A DNA stretch of 64,000 nt from Streptomyces pilosus (GTDB taxonomy: Bacteria > Actinomycetota > Actinomycetes > Streptomycetales > Streptomycetaceae). The stretch lies in the NCBI RefSeq assembly GCF_014649835.1, contig NZ_BMTU01000017.1:88811-152810 (forward strand), given 5' to 3'. Of the stretch, positions 26,765-35,010 are shown piece by piece (the stretch's first letter is position 1; each line of letters opens with the position of its first letter). The notes beneath the pieces are model-generated. The model saw nothing but the letters and a program-made list of their open reading frames with translations. It was not told the origin of the DNA and searched no databases. The translations under genes were made by a program, and so were the position numbers.

Positions 26765-27553
26765 ATGTTCCTCTCCCGCTTCCGCGTCAACACCGCGCGG
26801 CCCGGCGCCCGCCGCCTGCTGTCCTCGCCCCAGGCCATGCACGCGGCCGTCATGTCGTCCTTCCCGCACATCCTGCCCTCCGACAGCCCGGCGCCCGATG
26901 CACCGCGCGTGCTGTGGCGCCTGGACCAGCAAGCCCGTGCCGAAGTGCTGCTGTACGTGGTCAGCCCCGACCGTCCCGACCTGACGCACCTGGTCGAGCA
27001 GGCCGGATGGCCCGCCGTCGCCGGCCCCGAGGACCCCGGTTGGCACACCCGCCCCTACACCCCGCTCCTCGACCGGCTGACCACCGGCCAGCGCTGGGCG
27101 TTCCGCCTGACCGCAAACCCCGTCCACACCATCCGCCGCAAGGAGGGCGAACCCCGCAAACTCACCGCCCACCTCACCCCCGTCCACCAGATGGGCTGGC
27201 TGCTCGACGAGGAACGGCAAAAGCGCCTCGGCTTCCGCGTCTGCGAGAAACCCGTGAACCGGCGGCTCCTGCCCGAGGGCACCACCCATCAGAAGCGGCC
27301 TCACCCCGGTGACCGGTACGAGCTGGCCGTACGGGACTCGCGGTCCCTCTCCTTCGACAAGTCCCGTGCCTCCGGCGGCCGTCGGGACAAGCCAGTCACC
27401 GTCGTCACCGTCACCTTCGAAGGACGCCTGGAAGTCACCGACCCCGCCCTGATGCGCCGTACCCTCACCCAGGGCGTCGGCCGGGCCAGAGCGTACGGCT
27501 GCGGCCTCCTCACCCTGGCACCGGTCGCACAGCCCGACCTGCAAGGCCCATGA
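26765..27553 (+). CDS. casE: crRNA-processing endoribonuclease CasE (Cas6e)
   Basis: Cas6e cuts the repeat hairpin in pre-crRNA and stays bound to its 3' side. The 262-residue product opens MFLSRFRVNT. It has a histidine at residue 26 (QAMHAAVMSSFP), the position of the catalytic His in the E. coli enzyme. KRLGFRVCE, GRYELAV-like and SFDKSRA blocks follow, and then the Gly-rich loop GVGRARAYGCGLLTLAP near the C-terminus. The start lies 9 bp after casD with GAGAGCG as a weak ribosome-binding site. The stop overlaps cas1 by 4 bp. Confidence 0.95.
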   Translation: MFLSRFRVNTARPGARRLLSSPQAMHAAVMSSFPHILPSDSPAPDAPRVLWRLDQQARAEVLLYVVSPDRPDLTHLVEQAGWPAVAGPEDPGWHTRPYTPLLDRLTTGQRWAFRLTANPVHTIRRKEGEPRKLTAHLTPVHQMGWLLDEERQKRLGFRVCEKPVNRRLLPEGTTHQKRPHPGDRYELAVRDSRSLSFDKSRASGGRRDKPVTVVTVTFEGRLEVTDPALMRRTLTQGVGRARAYGCGLLTLAPVAQPDLQGP

Positions 27554-28521
27554 GCACCGTCTCCCGACGCCCGGCACTCACGCCCCGGCAGCTCACTCGC
27601 ACTGACGAACGTCTCTCCTTCGTCTACCTGGAACGCTGCACGGTCCACCGCGACGCCAACGCCATCACCGCCCAGGACGCGGAAGGCACCACCCACATCC
27701 CGTCGGCGACCATCGGCACCCTCCTCCTCGGCCCCGGAACACGCGTCACCCACCAGGCCATGAGCGTGCTCGGCGAGACCGGCGCCGCCGTCTGCTGGGT
27801 GGGTGAACATGGCGTGCGCTACTACGCCTCCGGCCGCGCCCTCAGCCGCTCCTCCACCCTCATGGAAGCCCAGGCCCGCCAGTGGGCCAACCCCCGCAGC
27901 CGCCTCGCCGTGGCACGCGCGATGTACCGGATGCGCTTCCCCGACGAGGACCCCGCCGGCCTCACCCGGCACGAGCTTCTCGGCCGGGAAGGAAGACGGG
28001 TCAAGGACTGCTATCGAGCCGAAGCCGCCCGCACAGGCGTCTCCTGGCGGGGCCGTCGCTATGTTCCCGGTGACTTCACCAGCGGCGACGCCGTCAACCA
28101 GGCCATCACCGCCGCCGCTCAATGCATGTACGGCATCGCCCATGCCGTCGTCACCTCGCTGGGGTGCAGCCCGGCCCTCGGTTTCGTCCACTCCGGCCAC
28201 GAGCTGTCCTTCGTCCTGGACATTGCCGACCTCTACAAGACGGAAATCGGCATCCCGGTCGCCTTCGACGTGGCCGCAGAGGATGAGGAGGACGTCGGTT
28301 CCCGCACTCGGCGGGCACTGCGGGACCGCATCAACGAGACGTCCCTGCTGAACCGGTGCGTCGACGACATCAAACACCTCCTGATACCGGAGGCGGCCGG
28401 ATCCCCCGCCCCCGGCGGCGATCGGGACGTGGTCACGCTGCAGAGCGACCGCGGCCACCACGTCGCCTCCGGCGTCAACTACGACGGCCCCGACCAGGAC
28501 TACGGAGACGAGCTCTGGTGA
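27550..28521 (+). CDS. cas1: CRISPR integrase Cas1 (type I-E)
   Basis: With Cas2, Cas1 captures protospacers and inserts them at the leader-repeat junction. The 323-residue product carries the metal-binding residues expected by alignment with E. coli Cas1: E147 in LLGREGRRVKDCY, H214 in GFVHSGHELSF and D227 in VLDIADLYK. The N-terminal region (RLSFVYLERCTV, GPGTRVTHQAM, GRALSRSSTLM) is also typical. It is coupled to casE and cas2 by 4-bp overlaps. All catalytic residues are present, so adaptation could be active. Confidence 0.95.
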   Translation: MSTVSRRPALTPRQLTRTDERLSFVYLERCTVHRDANAITAQDAEGTTHIPSATIGTLLLGPGTRVTHQAMSVLGETGAAVCWVGEHGVRYYASGRALSRSSTLMEAQARQWANPRSRLAVARAMYRMRFPDEDPAGLTRHELLGREGRRVKDCYRAEAARTGVSWRGRRYVPGDFTSGDAVNQAITAAAQCMYGIAHAVVTSLGCSPALGFVHSGHELSFVLDIADLYKTEIGIPVAFDVAAEDEEDVGSRTRRALRDRINETSLLNRCVDDIKHLLIPEAAGSPAPGGDRDVVTLQSDRGHHVASGVNYDGPDQDYGDELW

Positions 28522-28880
28522 CCGTCATCGTCCTCACCAACTGCCCCGCTGGATTACGCGGCTTCCTCACGCGCTGGCTGCTGGAGATCTCCGCAGGCGT
28601 GTTCGTGGGCAACCCCTCGGCCCGCATCCGCGACGTGCTCTGGGAAGAGGTCCAGCAGTACGCAGGCCAGGGCCGCGCCCTACTGGCCCACACCACGGAC
28701 AACGAGCAGGGCTTCACCTTCCGCACTCACGACCACGCCTGGCACCCGACCGACCACGAAGGCGTCACTCTGATCCATCGCCCCGCCCCGAATGCACCGC
28801 CACCCGGGCCGGCCCCCCAAAGCGGCCCACCCTCCGGCTGGAGCAGGGCTGCCAAACGCCGACGCTTCGGAAGAAGCTGA
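28518..28880 (+). CDS. cas2: CRISPR adaptation protein Cas2e
   Basis: The 120-residue product is a Cas2 of the I-E (CasC-less ferredoxin-fold) type: TVIVLTNCPAGLRGFLTRW, EISAGVFVGNPSARIRDVLWE and GFTFRTHDHAWHPTDHEGVTLI. It dimerises and bridges two Cas1 dimers. A Pro-rich basic tail (about residues 90-120) exceeds the core fold. It starts at a GTG overlapping cas1 by 4 bp. Codon 13 is TTA (28554-28556), rare in Streptomyces and dependent on the bldA tRNA. The leader of array 2 begins directly after the stop codon. Confidence 0.95.
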   Translation: MTVIVLTNCPAGLRGFLTRWLLEISAGVFVGNPSARIRDVLWEEVQQYAGQGRALLAHTTDNEQGFTFRTHDHAWHPTDHEGVTLIHRPAPNAPPPGPAPQSGPPSGWSRAAKRRRFGRS

Positions 28881-28972
28881 TGCACATGAAACCCCTTACA
28901 CCCCATATGCCGGAATCAGAGAAAGTACTCGAAAACCGCTGCCGGCCCAAGTAAAACAGCAGGTCACCCAGT
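28881..28972 (+). promoter_or_regulatory. Leader of CRISPR array 2
   Basis: This 92-bp interval between cas2 and the first repeat is relatively A/T-rich. Its last 14 bases are GCAGGTCACCCAGT (28959-28972), matching 12 of 14 positions of the array 1 leader end. It is short, so the leader may extend into the 3' part of cas2, or transcription may continue from the cas operon. Confidence 0.75.
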
Positions 28973-31805
28973 CTGCTCCCCGCACCCGCGGGGATGGTCC
29001 CGGCTGAACCACCCCGCCTCGTGGAGTCCCGGTCTGCTCCCCGCACCCGCGGGGATGGTCCCAGGTCCCAGCTGCTGCCGCTGTTGCGCCACAGCTGCTC
29101 CCCGCACCCGCGGGGATGGTCCCGGCACCCCCCTCCCCGCCGGCACCGTCACCGGCTGCTCCCCGCACCCGCGGGGATGGTCCCGACGACCAGGAGGCGG
29201 CCTCCAGCCGGTACTCCTGCTCCCCGCACCCGCGGGGATGGTCCCTCAGCGAGGGCCTCGGTGACCTCTTCGGTGAGCTGCTCCCCGCACCCGCGGGGAT
29301 GGTCCCGACGCGGACCGCGCCTCCGACGCGCTTACCGACTGCTCCCCGCACCCGCGGGGATGGTCCCGGGTGGACCTTCAGGCACCGCGCGGGGTCCTCC
29401 TGCTCCCCGCACCCGCGGGGATGGTCCCAGGGCTAGCCCCGCCTGGGCGAGGTTGACGATCTGCTCCCCGCACCCGCGGGGATGGTCCCCACACGTCCCG
29501 CACGTCGGCGGCGGCGTAGTCCTGCTCCCCGCACCCGCGGGGATGGTCCCCGGTCCCGCGGGACCAGTCTCACCGACTGCCGCTGCTCCCCGCACCCGCG
29601 GGGATGGTCCCCTCGCCCCGCTCCCCGGGGCGTTCGGTGCCGCCTGCTCCCCGCACCCGCGGGGATGGTCCCACGGGCACGGCGCCCCAGGGCTCGCCCG
29701 CAGCCTGCTCCCCGCACCCGCGGGGATGGTCCCGGCTGGGCGGGCCCCCAGGAGTCGAAGTACTGCTGCTCCCCGCACCCGCGGGGATGGTCCCAACCGA
29801 TTGGCGCGCACGAGTTGCTGCCGAGGCTGCTCCCCGCACCCGCGGGGATGGTCCCCCAGGGGGGTTCCCAAGGGGTTCCCAAGACGGCTGCTCCCCGCAC
29901 CCGCGGGGATGGTCCCCCCTACCAAGGCGACTGGACCGGCGGCGGGAACTGCTCCCCGCACCCGCGGGGATGGTCCCACGGTCGCCACGCGGGTGCGGCT
30001 GTGGCAGGGCTGCTCCCCGCACCCGCGGGGATGGTCCCCTCCGTCGTGTCGGTACGGCTCCCCGCAGGGTCTGCTCCCCGCACCCGCGGGGATGGTCCCG
30101 GGCGCTTCACCAGGGTGTCGAGTTGGCCGAGCTGCTCCCCGCACCCGCGGGGATGGTCCCGCGTCCGGTCTCCGTGCCGTGCCGGTGCGGGACTGCTCCC
30201 CGCACCCGCGGGGATGGTCCCCTCAAGCACCGGCCGCCGTCCACGGTCGCGACCTGCTCCCCGCACCCGCGGGGATGGTCCCTCGCCCAGGTCGACGCCT
30301 GCCCGGCGCAGCGCCTGCTCCCCGCACCCGCGGGGATGGTCCCAAGGCATCACCGACTGGTGCAGCCTCGCTTCCCTGCTCCCCGCACCCGCGGGGATGG
30401 TCCCCAATGGACGTCCTTTACCGGCTGGTGCCGGGTCTGCTCCCCGCACCCCCGGGGATGGTCCCAGTTCGGTGAGGTCGGCGATGTACTTGCGGGCCTG
30501 CTCCCCGCACCCGCGGGGATGGTCCCGAGCTGTTTCGCGGCCTGGACTCCACCGTCGTCTGCTCCCCGCACCCGCGGGGATGGTCCCGGGCGCTGGGACC
30601 TCGAAGTGGTCAACGGCTCCTGCTCCCCTCACCCGCGGGGATGGTCCCGTCGCCCGCGCCGAGCTGTCGCCGCGAAGCAGCTGCTCCCCGCACCCGCGGG
30701 GATGGTCCCCCGTCGGCGACGACGTCGGCGCACGCCTCGGCCTGCTCCCCGCACCCGCGGGGATGGTCCCTGCCGCGAGTGCTAGGCCGTGACCGACCAC
30801 GACTGCTCCCCGCACCCGCGGGGATGGTCCCACGAAGCCGTCGAGTCCCCAGAAGGCGAGGGCCTGCTCCCCGCACCCGCGGGGATGGTACCTCCATGTC
30901 GAGGGGCACGTAGCCGTGGATGACCTGCTCCCCGCACCCGCGGGGATGGTCCCACGAAGCCGTCGAGTCCCCAGAAGGCGAGGGCCTGCTCCCCGCACCC
31001 GCGGGGATGGTCCCGAGATCGAGCGCTCCGCGCTGGACACGGCCGTCTGCTCCCGCACCCGCGGGGATGGTCCCTTCATAGCGTGCCGAACCGGTTGGGG
31101 TCACCTCTGCTCCCCGCACCCGCGGGGATGGTCCCGACGACACCGCCGGTGCGATGGCCCAGAAGCTCTGCTCCCCGCACCCGCGGGGATGGTCCCCCGA
31201 GGAGTGACCCCGTGAGCGCCCTCCCCGCCTGCTCCCCGCACCCGCGGGGATGGTCCCGGCGCCCGGCCGACGGGCGTCGTCTACCTCGGCTGCTCCCCGC
31301 ACCCGCGGGGATGGTCCCATGCTGCCCGACTGGAAGGGCCCGGCATCGAACTGCTCCCCGCACCCACGGGGATGGCCCCCTCAACGTGCTTGGCCCGCTC
31401 TCCGACTGGACCTGCTCCCCGCACCCGCGGGGATGGTCCCTCACCCAGGCTCTCGTGGAACCACCAGACCTCCTGCTCCCCGCACCCGCGGGGATGGTCC
31501 CTACGCCAAGGCCGCCGACCTCCGCGCCCTCGGCTGCTCCCCGCACCCGCGGGGATGGTCCCGCCCTCAGCGTCTGGCACGACAAGACCGGCGGCTGCTC
31601 CCCGCACGCGCGGGGATGGTCCCCCACGACGAATGCGCGGACCTGGCCAAGCAAGCTGCTCCCGCACCCGCGGGGATGGTCCTTGCCGGACGGACGTGCA
31701 ACCGCCGGGGACGGACCGCGCCCCGCACCCGCGGGGATGGTCCCCGGTGCGACACCGGATCCATGGCGTACCACCACCGCTCCCCGCACCAGCGGGGATG
31801 GTCCC
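28973..31805 (+). CRISPR. Type I-E CRISPR array 2: 47 repeats, 46 spacers
   Basis: Forty-seven repeats start at 28973 and recur every 61 bp to 31777. Each is CTGCTCCCCG-CACCCGCGGG-GATGGTCCC, the reverse complement of the array 1 repeat, so the two arrays share one repeat and diverge. Spacers are 32 bp. Two repeats are 28 bp (31047 and 31656), which accounts for the 2-bp shortfall. Repeats are uniform near the leader and decay at the far end: changes at 31351, 31595, 31656, 31716 and 31777, plus isolated variants at 30437, 30620 and 30864. The spacer at 30832-30863 is identical to that at 30954-30985. Confidence 0.98.
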
Positions 31806-31964
31806 GATGCGTCCTGGCGCATCGTCTCGAACGAACTTTGTACGGCACCGCCCGGTCGGCAGCATGCACGGTTACCGCCGCCAAGCGAGGCGTCATCGGA
31901 CCAGTGCCGGCCACCCGAACCGTGGTGCGCTCCCATATGGCCCTCGCCGCCGATGCCCGCCGGC

Positions 31965-32290
31965 TCGAGAACGACTCAGGGCCTGCTCAGCCATCTGAAT
32001 GCCGACCTGCGCAGCGGCAGTCGCCCCGGCCTCCGCCAGCATGGCCTTGACCCGGTTTGTGAACTGCCGCGTCCGACCCGGCTCGGGAGTTCGACGACGT
32101 GGCTTCGTCGTGGAGCTCCTGGGCGACGCGCTCCAGTTCCACGCGATCCGCCTCGGGCATGCCCGAGGTGTTGCTGATCTGGCCAACGTAACCGGCCAGC
32201 TGGACAAAGGCGCTCGGGTCGATGCCGGCGGTGTCGTTCTGCGTGACGTTCTGCTGCTCGCCGATGATGACGCCCTGCGCGTTCAGCCGA
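31965..32290 (-). pseudogene. Frameshifted small helical protein (VirD-like accessory family, unnamed)
   Basis: On the minus strand, GVIIGEQQNVTQNDTAGIDP, FVQLAGYVGQISNTSGMPEADR and VELERVAQELHDEAT are in one frame. After a shift near 32085 the expected EPGRTRQ, VKAMLAEAGATAAAQVGIQM and AEQAL are in another. The combined pattern matches a common small Streptomyces protein of unknown function. It has no intact start or continuous frame. It lies in the debris between array 2 and the second winged-helix module. The name given is descriptive only. Confidence 0.5.
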
Positions 32291-32351
32291 TCCCGCCGGT
32301 GGCCTGGGACGCCCTCCAGGACTACCTCGACGGCCGGACCACCGGCTGACT

Positions 32352-32608
32352 GTTCTGCACACGGCAAGCGGCGGCCAACTCGACGAACCGGCCGTATGGC
32401 GACTGCTTCAGTCCCTCGCAAAGCGCGCCGGACTGCCCTTGCGCGGTCCGCACTGCACCAAGGTCGAGGCCATCACGCACGCCCTGGCGAAGAGGGACGC
32501 TCGCCCGGACAAGGTGCAGCGCTAGGCCGATCACAAGGACTCTCGCACCACGCAGTGCTACAACCGGCGCAACGAACTACTCGACGACAGTCTGGTTACA
32601 ACCCGGCA
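32352..32608 (+). pseudogene. C-terminal remnant of a tyrosine recombinase/integrase
   Basis: The plus strand reads LQSLAKRAGLPLRGPHCTKV, ITHALAKRDARPDKVQR, a stop, then ADHKDSRTTQCYNRRNELLD. This matches the end of phage-type integrases, where the ADH-x-x-x-RTT-x-x-Y segment holds the catalytic histidine region and the nucleophilic tyrosine. An in-frame stop and lost HxLRH arginine region show that it is inactive. It suggests that a mobile element once integrated or excised next to array 2. Confidence 0.6.
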
Positions 32609-32737
32609 GTGGATGGTTCCGGCGTGCTAACGCACGGTACAGGCTGACGCGGCACGAGGGACTGGCGAGGCCTACCCGGGGCGATTCGTCAACCTGGTCT
32701 CTACTCAGTCCAGAGCTCGCGCAGGATGCGGTGGTGA

Positions 32738-32780
32738 CTACAGCTCGAACTCGAGGTGTTCGATGTCGGTGAAGCGAACT
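32738..32780 (-). pseudogene. Forty-three-bp copy of the tpg 3' end
   Basis: These 43 bp are identical to 5135-5177 and encode the last 13 codons and stop of Tpg (FTDIEHLEFEL). The copy ends exactly at the stop codon of the neighbouring gene (32780-32782). It marks the end of a duplicated or recombined segment. Confidence 0.9.
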
Positions 32781-33316
32781 CACCTGGCGGGGGCGAGAAG
32801 GCCGTCGCCGGGCCATAAGGGGACGCCTGCTTCCGCCTGCAGCAGTCGGCTGCCGATCGCGGCGAGAACCTCGCGGCGAGCGGCCGGCCCGAACACCGCA
32901 GAGCGGCCGGTGGCGGGGTCGTGGGTGCGGACCTGGCTGTAGGGGCCGGTGCAGACCAGGGCCCGGGCGAGGGGCGGCAGGCCGAGGCTGAGGGCGTCGC
33001 AGCTTCGGGACCGGATCAGGCGTACCAGGTCTGTGGTGACTGTTTCCCAGTCGCCGATGGCGGGCCAGTGGGCGCCGCCGCCCAGTTCGTGGGTGAGGGT
33101 GGCCAACGGGACGATGTGGCCCGGGCGGCGGCCGCGGGTGAGGAGGGCGTGGATGCGGGTGCCGTCGGGTTGCCGTATGTGGGGATGCAGCAGGGAGGCT
33201 GCCGGGACCACGGAGGTGTTGACCTCTTGGGCGGCGGGTCCTGGGTAGTACGGCTCGTGGGCGAACAGCAGGTACACATCGGCGGTGGCCTGGGTGGGGT
33301 GATGCGGCCAGGTCAT
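32780..33316 (-). CDS. Hypothetical protein coupled to the winged-helix gene
   Basis: The 178-residue product starts at an ATG (33316) that overlaps the stop of the winged-helix gene by 4 bp. Features include DVYLLFAHEPYYPGPAAQEVN, HPHIRQPDGTRIHALLTRGR, THELGGGAHWPAIGDWETVT and SRLLQAEAGVPLWPGDG. It has no signal peptide or membrane segment. No family is recognised. Its stop codon lies at the junction with the tpg-tail copy, so a native C-terminus might have been altered by recombination. A longer open frame to 33496 overlaps the upstream gene and is not used. Confidence 0.65.
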   Translation of the reverse strand: MTWPHHPTQATADVYLLFAHEPYYPGPAAQEVNTSVVPAASLLHPHIRQPDGTRIHALLTRGRRPGHIVPLATLTHELGGGAHWPAIGDWETVTTDLVRLIRSRSCDALSLGLPPLARALVCTGPYSQVRTHDPATGRSAVFGPAARREVLAAIGSRLLQAEAGVPLWPGDGLLAPAR

Positions 33317-34392
33317 GAGGCTGTTCCTTCCGGGATGCGGAGCGGGGCGGTGAGGCAGGTGGTGCAGCGGCCGTCGCCTCGGGATGGGCGCGGCGGGGGG
33401 TGGGGCCGGGGCAGGTGCGGCAGGGTGGACAGCCCAGGCAGGCCGGGCAACGGTTGTTGCCGGGGGCGGTGGCGGGGCTGCCCGCAGTCGGCGCACTCCG
33501 TAAGCGCCCGGTAGGTGAGCGCTTCGGGCACGGTGCGGGCCTCGGACACCGGCAACCGGTCAGGGGACAGCCGAGGAAGCAGCTTCCTGGCCGGGAGGTC
33601 GGGGTGGTGGCCGGCCGTAAGGGCGGGCGGCGGGTAGACCTGGGCGGTGCGCAGCCGGGCGGCGATGATCGCGCCGACCGAGGTGCGCACCGGGTGGGGC
33701 AGGGGCCAGCCGGTGATGACGTGGCGCAGTTGCGCGGCGCTCCAGCCGGATTCCAGCATCACGATGACCACGCGGACCTGGTCGGTCAGTGCCTTGCCCG
33801 TCAGCAGCAGTTCGGGACGGCTCGCTGCGATCTCCAGCAGCAGCCGGATTCCCGGATGCGTCTCATCGGCCGACGGCGCGGGAGCGGATGCTGCTGACGG
33901 GTGCGGCTGGTCCGTCCGTCCGGGAGTGCGCGCGGCAGCATCGTGCCGGCACGGACGGAGGGGTCTGGTGTTCTGCTGGTTGGTCTTCTTACCCATGGTG
34001 TTCTTAGTAGGGCGATGAGCCAACGTAGGTTTATCCACCGGTGGATAACCGGACTCTGGTTGTGAGCTGGGGTTTTGCAGGGCGGGCAGGTCGGTGATGC
34101 AGTACGCGGCCGCGCCCAGGGTGCCGTCGGGACGGCGCTGGCGTTCCCGCAGCAGGAAGCCGTGGCTCTCCAGCTCCTTCAGCCCGCTTGTGACGGCTGC
34201 CGCGCCGTCGCGGCCGCGGCGCGCCAGGTCGGTGACGGTCATGCGCCAGCCGTCGCGGTGCGTGGAGATGTAGCCGAAGATCCCCTTCGCCTTGAACGAC
34301 AGCCGGCCGTCGTGGAACAGGCCGTTGGCGATCTGGGTGAACTGATCCGCCGCCATCGCGCCGCGCCGCACCCCCGCGCCGAAGCGGCTCAT
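33313..34392 (-). CDS. Winged-helix DNA-binding protein, single-domain paralogue
   Basis: The 359-residue product is a close relative of the protein at 8150-9619 but has a single N-terminal unit (SRFGAGVRRGAMAADQFTQI, LSFKAKGIFGYISTHRDGW, LGAAAYCITDLPALQ). The shared linker PVDKPTLAHRPTKN and the helical region PGIRLLLEIAASRPELLLTGK follow. Its C-terminal zinc-ribbon is disrupted. Between about 33379 and 33476 two compensating one-base indels replace the expected Cys-rich segment with a Pro/Leu-rich one, leaving ECADCG and RCTTC at the flanks. ATG at 34392 follows a GAGAGGAT site. Plasmid replication or transfer control is inferred from its position beside the TGCGCA/GGTCGG region. Confidence 0.75.
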   Translation of the reverse strand: MSRFGAGVRRGAMAADQFTQIANGLFHDGRLSFKAKGIFGYISTHRDGWRMTVTDLARRGRDGAAAVTSGLKELESHGFLLRERQRRPDGTLGAAAYCITDLPALQNPSSQPESGYPPVDKPTLAHRPTKNTMGKKTNQQNTRPLRPCRHDAAARTPGRTDQPHPSAASAPAPSADETHPGIRLLLEIAASRPELLLTGKALTDQVRVVIVMLESGWSAAQLRHVITGWPLPHPVRTSVGAIIAARLRTAQVYPPPALTAGHHPDLPARKLLPRLSPDRLPVSEARTVPEALTYRALTECADCGQPRHRPRQQPLPGLPGLSTLPHLPRPHPPPRPSRGDGRCTTCLTAPLRIPEGTAS

Positions 34393-34539
34393 CGTGATCC
34401 TCTCCACACCGGGAGCCCGCCGCCGCTGAGGTCCTGCGGACAACGTGACGCCGGAGGATGACCAGGGTCGCTGGGTGGGGAGCCAGGGACGAGATCCATG
34501 CCGTCAGCTCACCGGCCACCCCCGACCAGATGGCCGACC

Positions 34540-35010
34540 ACCAGCCCCGACCACCGGTCACGATCGGGCAACATGCGCCGTAAGCTGCCGTGGTCGCTCT
34601 CGTGGTCGGGCCGACCACGAGTCCGACCACCCCGACCATGAGACCGACCATGGCGGTTTCGCTGGTGCGGACGGCTGCGCAATCGCGGTTGCGCAACATG
34701 TGACGGCATCCGATGGCGCAGACGCCTGCGCAATGAGTGCGGGGTCCCGCGCACTCGCCTGCGCAATCGGCCTGCTTGAGCTGGCACCTGAGAGATCGTC
34801 CGATCCGCCAGCGCTCTCGTCCTGTGCGCAACCGTTCGGTCCGCTGGGGCCGACTCCCCCTCCCGGCGAGCTCGGCCGTGCCCGGCCCTTCCTGAGACCG
34901 TGGTCGGTCTCAGGGTCGGGCCGCCCATGACCCCGACCACGGGTTTTGTGTCCTGTTCGTGACCGTGGTCGGGTCTTCGTGGTCGGTGGTCTGGTCGGGG
35001 TCGGCGGGTT
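34540..35010. promoter_or_regulatory. GGTCGG/CCGACC dyad cluster upstream of the conjugation operon
   Basis: More than ten GGTCGG or CCGACC cores lie here. The clearest dyads are 34591-34609 with 34611-34629 (17 of 19 positions paired) and TGAGACCG/CGGTCTCA at 34893-34912 with a 4-bp centre. Further copies run to GTGGTCGGTGGTCTGGTCGG near 34980-35000, about 60 bp before the first gene. The layout suggests cooperative repression of both the leftward winged-helix gene and the rightward operon. Confidence 0.7.

Noticed and set aside
17746..31805. Self-targeting spacers matching genes in this window
   Set aside because: By eye no spacer longer than a short word matches elsewhere in the window. 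A computed search would be needed to exclude imperfect matches.
28896..32177. Long open frames through array 2 that look like tandem-repeat proteins
   Set aside because: Same cause as for array 1. The periodicity and repeat sequence are those of CRISPR repeats, not of protein repeats.
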